A stretch of 64,000 bases of DNA from NCBI GenBank assembly GCA_028283855.1, contig JAPWJX010000009.1:1-64000 (forward strand), in the 5' to 3' direction. Below, piece after piece: positions 50,809-62,949 of this stretch. Under the pieces are notes generated by a model. It saw only the letters and a list, made by a program, of their open reading frames with translations. It made no database searches and was not told the DNA's origin. The stretch comes from Verrucomicrobium sp. GTDB lineage: Bacteria > Verrucomicrobiota > Verrucomicrobiia > Methylacidiphilales > GAS474. The position numbers and the translations under genes are program-made. Positions within the stretch are counted from its first letter, which is position 1. Every line of letters begins with the position of its first letter.

Positions 50809-52053
50809 ATGCCGAATTTCTCCTACACCGCGGTCAATCCGGACGGCCAGCAGGTTGACGGCCTGATCGAGGCCGCCGACCAGAACGCCGCGGCGGTCCA
50901 GATCAAGCAGATGGGCTACTTCCCCACCCGCGTGGTCCCGGCGGCGGAAGGGGCCGCGTCCGGCCAGGCGGAGCCCAAGGCCAAGCGCCGGAAACAGGGC
51001 GGGAAGGTGAAGTCGAAGGTCCTGACCGTCTTCACCCGCCAGCTGGCCACCCTGATCGGCGCCAGCCTGCCGCTCCTGCGCGCGCTGAAGACTTTGATCC
51101 GCCAGGAGCAGAATCCGGTGCTCAAGGAGACCCTCGTCAGCCTGGCCGACCAGGTGGAGGGCGGCAGCACCTTCTCCGAGGCGCTGGCGCAGCACCCCAA
51201 CGTCTTCAGCAAGCTCTACGTCAACATGGTGAAGGCGGGCGAGCTGGGCGGCGTGCCGGAGGTTGTCCTGGCCCGTTTGGCCGAGTTCCAGGAGAAATCG
51301 GAGCGGATCAAGGGCCGCATCGCCTCCGCGATGGTCTACCCGCTTATCGTCCTTTTCATGGCGATGGTCATCCTGGTCTTCCTCCTCATCTTCATCGTTC
51401 CGCGCTTCGAGCAGATCTTCAAAGACATGTTCGGCGGCAAGCCGCTGCCGTGGCTGACCCAGGCCGTCATCGACATTTCCCGCCTGGTCCAGGACCACAT
51501 CCTTCTGCTGCTGGTCCTGGTGGCGGCGGCGGTCGCCGGCATCCGGATCTTCATCCGCACGCCGAAGGGGGCCGTCCTCATGGACAAGGTGAAGCTGCGC
51601 GCGCCCCTCATCGGCCCCCTCATAACCAAGACGGCCATCTCCCGCGTCACCCGCACGCTGGGCACCCTCATCAGCAGCGGCGTGCAGATCCTGCCCGCCC
51701 TGAACATCACGAAGGAGACGGCGGAGAACTCCATCGTCAGCGCGGCGATGGAAAAGGTCCATGAGAGCGTGAAGGAGGGCGAGACGGTCGGCGCGCCGCT
51801 GGAGGCCTCCGGCATCTTCCCGCCCGTCGTCGTCAGCATGGTCCAGGTGGGCGAGGAGGTCGGCCGCCTGCCGGAAATGCTCATCAAGGTCTCCGACGTT
51901 TACGAGGAGGAGATCGACCGTTCCATCGCCGCCCTCACCAGCCTGTTGGAGCCGATCATGATCGTCTTCCTGGCGCTGGTCGTCGGCACCATCGTCATCG
52001 CCCTCTTCCTGCCGCTCATCAGCATCATCCAGAACCTGAGCAACCAGGCCTAA
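50809..52053 (+). CDS. Type IV pilus/type II secretion inner-membrane platform protein (PilC/GspF)
   Basis: 414 residues. PilC/GspF is the membrane platform on which PilB drives pilin assembly. It has the N-terminal FSYTAVNPDGQQVDGLIEAA, two repeated T2SSF domains (QLATLIGASLPLLRALKTLI and RTLGTLISSGVQILPALNIT) and three membrane helices, the first near 180-205 (LIVLFMAMVILVFLLIFIVP) and the last at the C-terminus (VVGTIVIALFLPLISIIQNL). It follows the two ATPases directly, so the three form a motor operon. No pilin gene is in the operon; the nearest pilin-like genes are at 23173-25033. Confidence 0.95.
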   Translation: MPNFSYTAVNPDGQQVDGLIEAADQNAAAVQIKQMGYFPTRVVPAAEGAASGQAEPKAKRRKQGGKVKSKVLTVFTRQLATLIGASLPLLRALKTLIRQEQNPVLKETLVSLADQVEGGSTFSEALAQHPNVFSKLYVNMVKAGELGGVPEVVLARLAEFQEKSERIKGRIASAMVYPLIVLFMAMVILVFLLIFIVPRFEQIFKDMFGGKPLPWLTQAVIDISRLVQDHILLLLVLVAAAVAGIRIFIRTPKGAVLMDKVKLRAPLIGPLITKTAISRVTRTLGTLISSGVQILPALNITKETAENSIVSAAMEKVHESVKEGETVGAPLEASGIFPPVVVSMVQVGEEVGRLPEMLIKVSDVYEEEIDRSIAALTSLLEPIMIVFLALVVGTIVIALFLPLISIIQNLSNQA

Positions 52054-52058
52054 GAAAG

Positions 52059-53313
52059 ATGGCCGCCAAGAAAAAGCCCGCCGCCCGTTCCGGAAAGGGG
52101 AAGAAGACCTCCTCCCTCTGGAACACGCTGGCGTACGGGGCGGTGGCCGTCGTTCTCCTGGGGCTTCTTTGGGTCGCCTGGCCGCTCCTCTTCCCGGAAA
52201 AGCCGCAGCCGGACACCGCCCATGCCGTGCGGGAGCTTTCCGTGGAACACCCGGACGCCGAGGCGCTGAACCCCCCGGGCCAGGATACAAAAAAAAAGTA
52301 GAGGCCGCGCCCGCGCCGCCTCCTTCGCCGCCTGCCCCGGCTCCGGCCCTTCCGGCTCCCCCGCCTAAGCCGAAGCCGAAACCCGTCCCGCCGCCGGAGC
52401 CGCATCCGGCTCCGCTCCCCAAGCCCGCAGTCCGGCCTCCGGTTCCCGAGCCGCCGGCCGCCCCGCCGCCGCTGCCCTCCTTGGCCGAGTTCCAGATCCT
52501 GCTGGAGCGGCTCCATTATTCCTGCGGCTTCATCGACGGGGAGGACGGCGCGCGGACGCGGGCGACGCTGCGGGCCTTCCAGCAGGGCCACGGCCTGCCC
52601 GCCACCGGGCTGCCGGACGAGGCGCTCTGGCGGGCCCTACGGCGGCTGGCGGGGCCTTCCGATCCCTTCACAAGCCACGCGGTCACCGCGCAGGATCTGG
52701 CGCATGTGGGCCCGCCCCTGCGCACCTGGACGGCCAAGAGCGAGGCGGAGAGCCTGGGCTACACCGATCTGTGGGAATATCTGGGCGCCCGTTTCCACGC
52801 CAAGCGGGCCTACCTGCGCCGCCTCAATCCCGGTCCGGCGGGACTTGGCACCGTGCTGCGGGTGCCGAATCTGTCCCCGTCGGCCCCGGCGCCCGCCGTG
52901 GCTTCCCTGCGGATCCGGCTGGGGGCCCATTCCCTGGACGCGCTCGACGCCTCGGGCCGGGTTGTCGCCCACTTCCCGTGCTCGATCGCCAAGGAAAAGG
53001 AAAAGCGCCCCGCCGGGGAGTTGCGGATCGCCGTTCTGGTGCCGCATCCGAACTATACCTTCGACCCCGCGCTTTTCCCCGACGCGGCGGCGCAGGAGGG
53101 GATCACGCACCGGCTCATCATCCCTCCCGGCCCGCGCAATCCGGTCGGGGTGGCCTGGATCGGCCTCTCCCTGCCGACCTACGGCATCCACGGCACGCCG
53201 GAGCCGGAGGCGATCGGCCGCACCGGCTCGCACGGCTGCTTCCGGCTTACGAACTGGAACGTGGAGACGCTGCTGCCGATGGTCCGCATCGGCATGAAGG
53301 TCGACGTGGAGCC

Positions 53314-53317
<4 letters not shown>
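52059..53317 (+). CDS. Membrane-anchored L,D-transpeptidase (YkuD), encoded across a -1 frameshift
   Basis: Two frames together make one sensible protein of about 419 residues. Frame one (52059-52301, 80 aa) has a basic N-terminus and a membrane anchor ([20 protein letters not shown]) and stops right after an A9-G tract. The -1 frame continues to 53317. It holds a long Pro/Ala/Lys linker, a peptidoglycan-binding-like domain ([20 protein letters not shown], then [20 protein letters not shown]), a LysM-like stretch ([16 protein letters not shown]) and a YkuD domain ending in [20 protein letters not shown] with the catalytic Cys. Such enzymes cross-link peptidoglycan or attach proteins to it. 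The second frame has no signal of its own, so fusion is the simplest reading. It starts five bases after pilC and overlaps the convergent DUF255 gene by four bases. Confidence 0.7.
52289..52298 (+). other. A9-G slippery tract (candidate -1 frameshift or transcription-slippage site)
   Basis: Nine A followed by G. In the zero frame the codons are ACA AAA AAA AAG TAG. They contain the heptamer A AAA AAG used for programmed -1 frameshifting in E. coli dnaX, directly before the stop. AGGA, a possible Shine-Dalgarno-like stimulator, lies six bases upstream of the heptamer (52282-52285). No strong downstream stem-loop was identified by eye. Confidence 0.5.
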
Positions 53318-55388
<2,071 letters not shown>

Positions 55389-55392
<4 letters not shown>

Positions 55393-56447
55393 ACGGGGGA
55401 GACGTGGTGGGCGTAGAGGAGGTCTTCGAGGGCGTGGAGGACGGCGTCCGGCGTGATGGAGGCGAAGGAGCGGCGCCAGTAGGCATCCCGATCCTCTCCG
55501 GAGCGGCGCTCCCCGGCCAGGCTGGTGAGGACGCGCACCCGGTCGGCATCGGCCAGGGGGGCCCAGCGGACGGGGCCGTAGGGCGGGGCGGTCCGGCCGA
55601 AGAGGACGACGACGGGCGTGCCGACGGCGGCGGCCAGGTGGGAGGGGCCGGTGTCCCGGGTGACGAGGGCCTTGGCTCCTTTGATCAGCCAGGCGGTTTC
55701 AGCCAGGTTGAGTTCCCCCGCCAGGTCGACGTAGGGAAGGCGGCCCGCGTTGTCCTGGAAGGCGAGGTGGGAGGGGTCTTTCCGGTCGTGGCCGGTGAGG
55801 ACGATGTGGAGGCCGTATTGCTGGTGCAGCTTTTCGGCGATGGAAAGGAAGTGGGTGGCGGGCCAGCGGGCGACGGGGGAGTGGGCCCCCAGGTGGAGGC
55901 AGAGATATTCTCCCCGGGGGAAGCGGCCCAGGGTCTTGCGGTTCAGGGAGGCCTTTGCCGCTTCCGGCAGCGCGATGGCGGCGCGAGGGGCTTTAGGCGC
56001 GGGGACTTCCAGGGGGGAGAGAAGGTCGAAGTTGTAGAGGGCCTCGTGCCGGGCGTGTTCGGGGCGGTGGTTGGGGAGGCGGTCGGTCAGGGTCCAGCCG
56101 GTCCACGTTTCCGGGTAGCCGATGCGGCGCGGGATGCCGGCCTGCCAGGCGGCGAGGTAGGCGGCCGGGTCGGGATGGAGGAAGACGGTGCAATCGAAGC
56201 CGCCCGCCCGGAAGGCCCCGCGCAGGACGGCCACGCGGCGGAGGAATGGCAGGCCGGGATCGGGAAGGGGGAGGAAGCGCGCGTCGGGATGGTCCTGGAA
56301 GAGGGGGGCCATGGCGGGCCGCGCCGCGTAGGTGAGGGAGGCTTCGGGAAAACGCGCCCGCAGGACGGGCAGGCAGGAGGAGCTGATGAGGACGTCGCCG
56401 ACGCGGTCGGGCCGGACGACCAGGAGGTTTTGCGGCCCGCCGCTCAC
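55389..56447 (-). CDS. Glycosyltransferase family 9 (ADP-heptose:LPS heptosyltransferase-like)
   Basis: 352 residues with GTG start 56447 overlapping the stop of the DegT gene (GTGA). A longer in-frame extension is a shadow. The N-terminal [20 protein letters not shown] and the C-terminal donor-binding [20 protein letters not shown] followed by [19 protein letters not shown] are the GT9 signature. GT9 enzymes add heptose to lipopolysaccharide core. The neighbouring DegT-type aminotransferase also fits cell-surface sugar synthesis. The exact sugar is uncertain. Confidence 0.88.
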
Positions 56448-57628
56448 GCGAGGAATTCGAGGATGGCCGCGGCCACCGCGTCGATCTCCGTTTCCGCCAG
56501 CTCCGGGAAGATGGGCAGCGCCATGGTTTCCGCCGCGAAGCGTTCCGACCAGGGCAGGCTGCCGGGCTGGTGGCCCAAGCTTTGGAAGCATTCCTGGAGG
56601 TGGAGGGGGACGGGGTAGTAGATCTCCGTCCCGATGCCGCGCTGGGCGAGGTGGGCGCGCAGGGCGTCGCGGCGGCCCGGGCCGGGAACGCGGACGACGT
56701 ATTGGTTGTAGATGTGGCTGGGGTCGCAGGCGTAGGGGAGGAGGAGCGGGGCCTGGGCCGGGAGGTCGGCGGGGGAGGCCTGGCAGACGCAGGCCTGGAC
56801 GGGGAAGGCGGCCTTGCCGCTTTCCAGGAAGTGGCGGTTGTAGCGGGCGGCGTGGCGGCGGCGGGCGGCGTGGGCGGCGTCCAGGTGGGGGAGTTTCACG
56901 CGGAGGAAGGCGGCCTGGAGGGAGTCGAGGCGGAAGTTGCCGCCGACTTCCTCATGGTAATATTTCACCTGCATGCCGTGGACGCGGAGTTTCCGCAGGC
57001 GGGCGGCCAGCTTCGGGTCGCGGGAGACGACGAGGCCGCCGTCGCCCAGCGCGCCGAGGTTCTTGGTGGGAAAGAAGGAGTAGCACCCGATCTCTCCCAG
57101 GGTGCCCAGGGGCTTGCCCCGGTAGGCGGCGCCGATGGCCTGGGCGGCGTCCTCGACGACGGCCAGGTTGTTCTTCCGGGCCAGTTCCAGGATCGGGTCC
57201 ATGTCTGCGGGCTGGCCGAAGAGGTGGACGGGGATGATCGCCTTGGTCCGGGGGGTGATGGCGGCGGCGACCTGGGCGGGGTCCAGGTTGAAGCAGCAGG
57301 GGGTGCTGTCGACGAAGACGGGCTTGGCCCCCGCGCGCCAGACGGAGCCCGCCGTGGCGAAGAAGGTGTAGCTGGGGCAGATGACCTCGTCTCCCGGGCC
57401 GATGTCCAGGGCCATGAGGGCGACGACCAGGGCGTCGGTGCCGGAGGAGACGGCGATGACGCCTTCCGCCGGGAGGCCCAGGTAGGCGGCGCATTCTTTT
57501 TCCAGCGCCTCGACCTCCGGCCCCATGATGTAGTGGCCGCTTTCCAGGACGCGCTCGAAGGCGGCGCGGAGCCCGGCGGTGACTTCCGGGCTTTGGCGGG
57601 AGAGGGTGAAGAGAGGGATCGTGCTCAT
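56444..57628 (-). CDS. DegT/DnrJ/EryC1/StrS-family PLP aminotransferase
   Basis: 394 residues from ATG 57628, overlapping the pdxJ stop (ATGA). It would transaminate a nucleotide-linked keto sugar using PLP. Motifs are [60 protein letters not shown] and the PLP-lysine segment [20 protein letters not shown], followed by [20 protein letters not shown]. It sits between pdxJ (making its PLP cofactor) and the GT9 gene, a plausible functional link. Confidence 0.92.
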   Translation of the reverse strand: MSTIPLFTLSRQSPEVTAGLRAAFERVLESGHYIMGPEVEALEKECAAYLGLPAEGVIAVSSGTDALVVALMALDIGPGDEVICPSYTFFATAGSVWRAGAKPVFVDSTPCCFNLDPAQVAAAITPRTKAIIPVHLFGQPADMDPILELARKNNLAVVEDAAQAIGAAYRGKPLGTLGEIGCYSFFPTKNLGALGDGGLVVSRDPKLAARLRKLRVHGMQVKYYHEEVGGNFRLDSLQAAFLRVKLPHLDAAHAARRRHAARYNRHFLESGKAAFPVQACVCQASPADLPAQAPLLLPYACDPSHIYNQYVVRVPGPGRRDALRAHLAQRGIGTEIYYPVPLHLQECFQSLGHQPGSLPWSERFAAETMALPIFPELAETEIDAVAAAILEFLA

Positions 57629-58365
57629 TTGCGAAGGAGGGCGGCCATCTCCGCGACGGCCGGGCCGAAGCCGACGGCGAGCGCGCGGGAAACGATGGAG
57701 TGGCCGATGTTGAGGGTGTGGAGGCCGGGCACGGCCTTGAGGAAGGGGGGGACGTTCTTGTAGTTGAGGCCGTGGCCGGCGTTGACCCGCAGGCCCAGGC
57801 TTTTGGCCAGCGCGGCGGCTTTCTTTTGGCGTTCCAGGGCGGCGCGGACCTTGGCCGGGGTGGTGGCGTTGGCGTAGGCGCCGGTGTGCAGCTCGATGCA
57901 GGGGGCGCCGACGCGGGCGGCGGCCTCGATCTGGGCGGGCTGGGGGTCGATGAAAAGGCTGACTTCGACGCCCGCTTTGGAGAGTTTCCGCACGGCGTCC
58001 GCCACGGCTTTTTCCCGGCCCACGACGTCGAGGCCCCCTTCCGTGGTCACTTCCTCCCGGCTTTCCGGGACCAGGCAGGCCTCGTCCGGCCGGAGGCGGA
58101 GGGCAAAGGCGACCATGGCCGGGGTGACGGCCATTTCCAGGTTCAGGGAGGTTTTGGCCTCCCGGCGCAGGCGGCGGACGTCGATTTCCTGGATGTGGCG
58201 GCGGTCTTCCCGCAGGTGGACGGTGATGCCCTGGGCCCCCGCCTTTTCGGCCGTACGGGCCAGGGTGACGGGGTCGGGCTCGGCCAGGGGGGACTTCAGG
58301 TCGTCCCGGTATCGGGCCTGGCGGAGGGTGGCAATATGGTCGACGTTTACGCCTAAAACCGGCAT
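57625..58365 (-). CDS. pdxJ: Pyridoxine 5'-phosphate synthase PdxJ
   Basis: 246 residues. PdxJ joins 1-deoxyxylulose 5-phosphate and 3-amino-2-oxopropyl phosphate to make pyridoxine 5'-phosphate. The N-terminal [49 protein letters not shown] and the C-terminal [20 protein letters not shown] with [15 protein letters not shown] are diagnostic. It is first in a four-gene minus-strand operon and divergent from glnD across 88 bases. Confidence 0.96.
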   Translation of the reverse strand: MPVLGVNVDHIATLRQARYRDDLKSPLAEPDPVTLARTAEKAGAQGITVHLREDRRHIQEIDVRRLRREAKTSLNLEMAVTPAMVAFALRLRPDEACLVPESREEVTTEGGLDVVGREKAVADAVRKLSKAGVEVSLFIDPQPAQIEAAARVGAPCIELHTGAYANATTPAKVRAALERQKKAAALAKSLGLRVNAGHGLNYKNVPPFLKAVPGLHTLNIGHSIVSRALAVGFGPAVAEMAALLRK

Positions 58366-58453
58366 CGGCGGAAGTTCCCAAATAAGGCCGGGCCGGGCGA
58401 CATTAATTTTGCGCTTCCGGGCGGGCCGGTTCGCTCTATCCTGTCTGGCTAGG

Positions 58454-61216
58454 ATGGGCCAGAGCTACCTAGAAAAAGTCCTGCGGCATGCCGGGCGGAA
58501 GCTTTCGTCCGAAGGGGAGCAAAAACCCACCGACCTCCTGGAGGTCTACCGCCATTTCCTGAAGGTGGAGGAGCACCGCCTGCGCCTGGCCCACAAGTCG
58601 GGCGAGGGGGGGCGGGAAACCTGCCGCCTGCGCGCCCAGCTGGTCACCGTGATCCTGAAGGACGTCTGGGAGCGGGCCTGCCAGTACGTGGCGACGATCG
58701 ATCCCGCGCAAAAGGAGCCGGAGATCACCCTGACGACCGTCGGCGGCTTTGGCCGCGGGGAGCTTAATCCCTTCAGCGACGTCGACATCCTCTTCCTCTA
58801 CAGCAAGGACGGGCGCACTCATTACACCATCGTGGAGAAGATGGTGGAGCAGGTTCTCTACGTCCTGTGGGATGTCGGGTTCAAGGTGGGCCACGCCGCC
58901 CGGACGCTGCCGGAGCTGGTGCAGGAGGCCAATTCCAACCTGGAAACGAAGACCTCCCTCCTGGAATGCGCCTACCTGGCGGGCGACACCGGCCTGTGGA
59001 AGAAGTTCGAGAAAGCTTTCTGGAAGGAGTGCCTGAAGGGCAAGGAGAAGGAATACCTGTCCTGGCGCGTCCGGGAGCAGGCGGAGCGCCACGCCAAGTA
59101 TGGCGGCACCGTCTTTGTCCAGGAGCCCCATATCAAGAACGGCTGCGGCGGCTTGCGCGATTACCAGAACCTCCTGTGGGTCGCCCAGGTGAAGCGGGGG
59201 ATCCGCTCCACGCAGGGCCTCCAGGAGGCCAAGCTGCTGGAAGCCGGGGAGCGTAAGCAGGCGGAGGCCGCCTACGACTTCATCCTGCGCCTGCGGACGG
59301 AGATGCACCTCCTGTGCAACCGGGCGGAGGACCGGCTCAACCTGGAGCTCCAGGGCCGCGTGGCGACCAGCCTGCGCTACTCCGGCAACATGCTGCGCCG
59401 CACGGAGGCGCTGATGCGGGACTATTACCAGCACGCCCACCACCTTTCCTCCGTTTGCGACACCCTGGCCCAGCGCATCGCGGGCTGGGAAAAGCCGAAG
59501 CCCCGGTGGGCCTTCCTCAGCCGCCGGCAGCGCTATGACGCCTTTATCCTCAAAAAAGGGGAGCTGGACGTGGAGGACGCCGACGTGCTCCGGGCCGATC
59601 CGCGCCGCCTCCTGCGCGCCTTCCAGCTGATCCAGGCGCACGACGCGGAGCTTTCCCCCGCCCTGGCCATCCGCATCCGGCGGCGTCTGCGTTACCTGGA
59701 CCGCGCCTTTCTGTCCCGGCGGGACGTGGGGGAGATGATCTTGAGCCTCTTCCGCAGCAAGGGGAAGGTGGGCCGCGTGCTGCGCCGCATGCACCAGCTG
59801 GACATGCTGGGCCGGATCTTTCCGGAATTCTCCCGCCTGACCTGCCTGGTGCAGCACGAGTTCTTCCACCGCTACACCGCCGACGAGCACACCCTGGTCT
59901 GCCTGGAGATGCTGGACCGGATCCTCGACGCGCAGGACGCTCCTTTCAAACATTACCGGCCCCTCCTGCAAAAGCTGGAAAAGCCCCACATCCTCTACCT
60001 GGCCATGCTCCTGCACGACACGGGCAAGGCCAACAACGGCCTGGACCATGCGGAGGCCGGCGCGGCCAACGCCATGAAGGTGGCCCGCCGCCTGCGCCTG
60101 CCGCCGGAGGACGCCGCCACCCTGGTCTTCCTGGTCCGCCACCATTTGACGATGGGGGAAACCGCCCGCCGCAAGAACCTGGACGACCAAGAGGCCGTGC
60201 TCGAGTTCGCACGCCTGGTGCAGACCCAGGAGCGGCTGGACATGCTGATGCTCCTGACCTTCGCGGACAACGAGGGGACGAACAGCTCCAAGCAGTGGAG
60301 CGACTGGAAGGAGCTGCTCCTCTGGCAGCTCTACCGCCGCACGGGGGAGGCCCTCAGCGGCGTCACCGAGTTCCAGGAGGCGGCCCGCCGCCAGCTGGAG
60401 GAGCTGGAAGGGAAAGTCGCTTCCCGGATGGAGGACTCCCTGGACAGCTCCGAGCTGCACGCCCATTTCGAGACGCTGCCCCCGCGCTATTTCCGCACCA
60501 CCACGGAGGAGGGGATCGTCGAGCACCTCCACCTCATCAACCAGTTCATCTCCCGCCAGCTGGAGCCGGGCGACGGGCTCAAGCCTTCCATCAGCTGGAA
60601 GAACTTCGAGGCGGAGGGATATTCCGAGGTGACGCTCGTCTCCTGGGACCGGGAGCGGGTCTTTTCCAAGCTCACCGGGGCCTTCGCCGCGCTGGGCTTC
60701 TCCATCCTGAGCGCCGACATCTTCACCCGCACGGACAACATCATCATCGACATCTTCCGCTTCTGCACCGACCGCTTCGAGGCGGCCATCGACGAGCGGG
60801 ACCGGCGGAAATTCTTCGAGATCGTGGAGGCGGCCCTCTCCCGTGACGCCTACGACGTGAAGGAGCTGGTGGAGCGGAACCGGAAGGGCTACCGCTTCCG
60901 CAACGGCTTCGACGCAAGCTCCTTCCCTACCCGGATCACCTTCGACCAAAAGTCCTCTTCCGAATACACCCTGCTGGACCTCCAGACGCCGGACCGCCCG
61001 GGCCTCCTCTACGACGTGGCGGAGTGCCTGAGCGACTTCGGCGCGCAGATCGCCCACGCCCGCATCGCCACGGAAAAGGGCGCGGCGCTCGACACTTTTT
61101 ACCTAACCGACCGGGAGGGCCGAAAATGGCCCGATGCGGAGGCGCTCCAGCCCCTGGCCGCCCGCATCCGGGGCAAGCTGCTGCCCGATCCCGCCGCCGG
61201 ACCCGCTTCATGCTGA
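58454..61216 (+). CDS. glnD: [Protein-PII] uridylyltransferase / uridylyl-removing enzyme GlnD
   Basis: 920 residues, normal length. GlnD uridylylates and deuridylylates PII proteins according to the glutamine level and so controls nitrogen assimilation. The nucleotidyltransferase motif is [20 protein letters not shown] (about 95-115). [20 protein letters not shown], the HD domain ([20 protein letters not shown], about 515-535) and two C-terminal ACT domains ([20 protein letters not shown] and [20 protein letters not shown]) are all intact. The start is ATG 58454; an upstream frame is a shadow of pdxJ. The stop overlaps the next gene by seven bases. Confidence 0.93.
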   Translation: MGQSYLEKVLRHAGRKLSSEGEQKPTDLLEVYRHFLKVEEHRLRLAHKSGEGGRETCRLRAQLVTVILKDVWERACQYVATIDPAQKEPEITLTTVGGFGRGELNPFSDVDILFLYSKDGRTHYTIVEKMVEQVLYVLWDVGFKVGHAARTLPELVQEANSNLETKTSLLECAYLAGDTGLWKKFEKAFWKECLKGKEKEYLSWRVREQAERHAKYGGTVFVQEPHIKNGCGGLRDYQNLLWVAQVKRGIRSTQGLQEAKLLEAGERKQAEAAYDFILRLRTEMHLLCNRAEDRLNLELQGRVATSLRYSGNMLRRTEALMRDYYQHAHHLSSVCDTLAQRIAGWEKPKPRWAFLSRRQRYDAFILKKGELDVEDADVLRADPRRLLRAFQLIQAHDAELSPALAIRIRRRLRYLDRAFLSRRDVGEMILSLFRSKGKVGRVLRRMHQLDMLGRIFPEFSRLTCLVQHEFFHRYTADEHTLVCLEMLDRILDAQDAPFKHYRPLLQKLEKPHILYLAMLLHDTGKANNGLDHAEAGAANAMKVARRLRLPPEDAATLVFLVRHHLTMGETARRKNLDDQEAVLEFARLVQTQERLDMLMLLTFADNEGTNSSKQWSDWKELLLWQLYRRTGEALSGVTEFQEAARRQLEELEGKVASRMEDSLDSSELHAHFETLPPRYFRTTTEEGIVEHLHLINQFISRQLEPGDGLKPSISWKNFEAEGYSEVTLVSWDRERVFSKLTGAFAALGFSILSADIFTRTDNIIIDIFRFCTDRFEAAIDERDRRKFFEIVEAALSRDAYDVKELVERNRKGYRFRNGFDASSFPTRITFDQKSSSEYTLLDLQTPDRPGLLYDVAECLSDFGAQIAHARIATEKGAALDTFYLTDREGRKWPDAEALQPLAARIRGKLLPDPAAGPASC

Positions 61217-62937
61217 CCCTGACCGGACCTCACGGCGGCCTGCGCGCGCTCCTGGAGCCGCGCAAGGCGATCCGCCACTTCCTGAAAATCGCCCGCAAGG
61301 AGACGGGGGCCGACTGCGGCTCCTTCATCCTGCTCAATCCGAACACCGGCTTCCTGGACATCGAGTCCTCCTTCGGGATGAACGCGAAGATGCGGAACAT
61401 CAAAATCCCCATGGGGAAGGGGATCATCGGCTGGGTGGCCTCCACGGGCCACGCCGTGCGCATCGCCGACGTGCGGAAAGACCGCAAATACATCGCCGCC
61501 GATCCCACCATCCGCTCGGAAATGGCCATCCCCGTCGACATCCACGGGCAGATCCTGGGCGTCATCAACCTGGACAGCCGCAGCCTGGGCCACTTCACGG
61601 CGGAGCACGAGCACCAGATCGTCCGCCTGGCCCATGAGGCGGCGGAATGGCTCCAGCACGGCTGGGAAATCTTCAACCTCCGCATCCGGGACGAGCAGCT
61701 CAACACCCTGGTGCAGATGGGCCGCTCCATCGTCTCCCAGACGAACCTGGAGGACGCCGTCCAGCGCATCGTGCGCAACGGCGCCCGCCTCATGAAGACC
61801 CGCGTCTGCTCCCTCATGCTCCTTTCCCGGGACGGGCGGGACCTGAGCCTGCGCGCCAGCGTCGGCACGGGCGTCCGCTATCAGCACCGGCCGCCGGTGC
61901 GGGTGGACGAGTCCCTGGTCGGCGTCGTCATCAAGCGGATGAAGGCGGTGACCATCAGCGATGTGCAGAAGGACCCCCGCTTTCAGGAAGTGGGGATGGC
62001 CCGCCGGGAGGGGCTGGTTTCCCTCCTTTCCGTGCCCCTTATCTTCAGCGCCAAGCCGATCGGCGTCCTGAACGTCTACACGAAGGAGCCGCGCCGCTTC
62101 TCCAACCAGGAGATCAAGATGTTCCAGACCCTGGCGGATCTCTCCGCCGTGGCGGTGGAGAAGACGCGCCTGCTCACCCGCGTGGTCGACACGGAGGAGA
62201 ACCTCCGCCAGAGCGAGCGCCTCTCCGCCCTGGGCCTCCTGGCGGCCGAGGTGGCGCACGAGATCCGCAATCCGCTGACCGTGATGCAGATGCTCTTCCA
62301 CAGCCTGGTCACCTCCACGCCGATGGACGCGGCCGCGCAGAAGGACGCCTCCATCATCGAGGACAAGATGCTCCACATGAACCGCATCGTGGACCAGATC
62401 CTCTCCCTGGTCCGCTCCGCGGAACCGATCAAGGAGCCGCTGGTCGTCGGCCAGATGATCGACGACATCACCCTCCTCATCCGGCACAAGCTGACGCGGC
62501 AGAACATCGAGATCCGCCGCGTCCTGGCCGATCCGCTCCCCCGCGTCCTGGCGGACCGGGCGCAGCTGGAGCAGGCGCTCCTGAACCTGATCCTCAACGC
62601 CAGCGGCGCCATGCCGGAAGGCGGCGTCCTGACCCTGGGCGCGGCGGTGGAGAAGTACGAGGAGACGACCTACGTGGCCATTTCCGTCCGGGATAACGGT
62701 GTGGGGATGACCCCGGCGCAGGTGGACAACCTCTTCGCCCCCTTTCTCACGACGAAGGTGCAGGGCACGGGCATCGGCCTGGCGCTGGTGAAGCGGATCA
62801 TGGAGAACCACCACGGAAAGATCACCGTGGCGTCCCGCAAGGACAAGGGGACGAAGTTTTCCCTGCTCCTGCCCATCGCCGATTCCGTCTACGCCCACCC
62901 GCAGCCGGCGGCGCGGCAGGGGCTGGCGCTGCGTTAG
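61210..62937 (+). CDS. GAF-domain sensor histidine kinase
   Basis: 575 residues, soluble. Two GAF domains are visible at about 20-155 (CGSFILLNPNTGFLDIESSF, then GKGIIGWVASTGHAVRIADV) and 180-335 (CSLMLLSRDGRDLSLRASVG, then SLLSVPLIFSAKPIGVLNVY). HisKA follows with the phosphoacceptor His in LGLLAAEVAHEIRNPLTVMQ. The ATPase domain has LLNLILNASGAMPEGG, DNGVGMTPAQVDNLF and GTGIGLALVKRIMENHHGKI. It overlaps glnD by seven bases and has no response regulator nearby. The H-box and context recall NtrB-type kinases, so a nitrogen or redox-linked role is possible but not shown. Confidence 0.92.
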   Translation: MLTLTGPHGGLRALLEPRKAIRHFLKIARKETGADCGSFILLNPNTGFLDIESSFGMNAKMRNIKIPMGKGIIGWVASTGHAVRIADVRKDRKYIAADPTIRSEMAIPVDIHGQILGVINLDSRSLGHFTAEHEHQIVRLAHEAAEWLQHGWEIFNLRIRDEQLNTLVQMGRSIVSQTNLEDAVQRIVRNGARLMKTRVCSLMLLSRDGRDLSLRASVGTGVRYQHRPPVRVDESLVGVVIKRMKAVTISDVQKDPRFQEVGMARREGLVSLLSVPLIFSAKPIGVLNVYTKEPRRFSNQEIKMFQTLADLSAVAVEKTRLLTRVVDTEENLRQSERLSALGLLAAEVAHEIRNPLTVMQMLFHSLVTSTPMDAAAQKDASIIEDKMLHMNRIVDQILSLVRSAEPIKEPLVVGQMIDDITLLIRHKLTRQNIEIRRVLADPLPRVLADRAQLEQALLNLILNASGAMPEGGVLTLGAAVEKYEETTYVAISVRDNGVGMTPAQVDNLFAPFLTTKVQGTGIGLALVKRIMENHHGKITVASRKDKGTKFSLLLPIADSVYAHPQPAARQGLALR

Positions 62938-62949
62938 CAGCCCGGGAAG

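Noticed and set aside
48889-52422. 1177-residue minus-strand open frame opposite the pilus genes
   Set aside because: It is antisense to both PilB copies and PilC with intact motifs. The sequence is His/Asp/Gly/Arg-rich without domains and reflects low stop-codon frequency in high-GC DNA.
58469-61057. 862-residue minus-strand open frame opposite glnD
   Set aside because: It mirrors glnD exactly, and no signal, membrane or domain pattern is seen. GlnD motifs are intact on the other strand.
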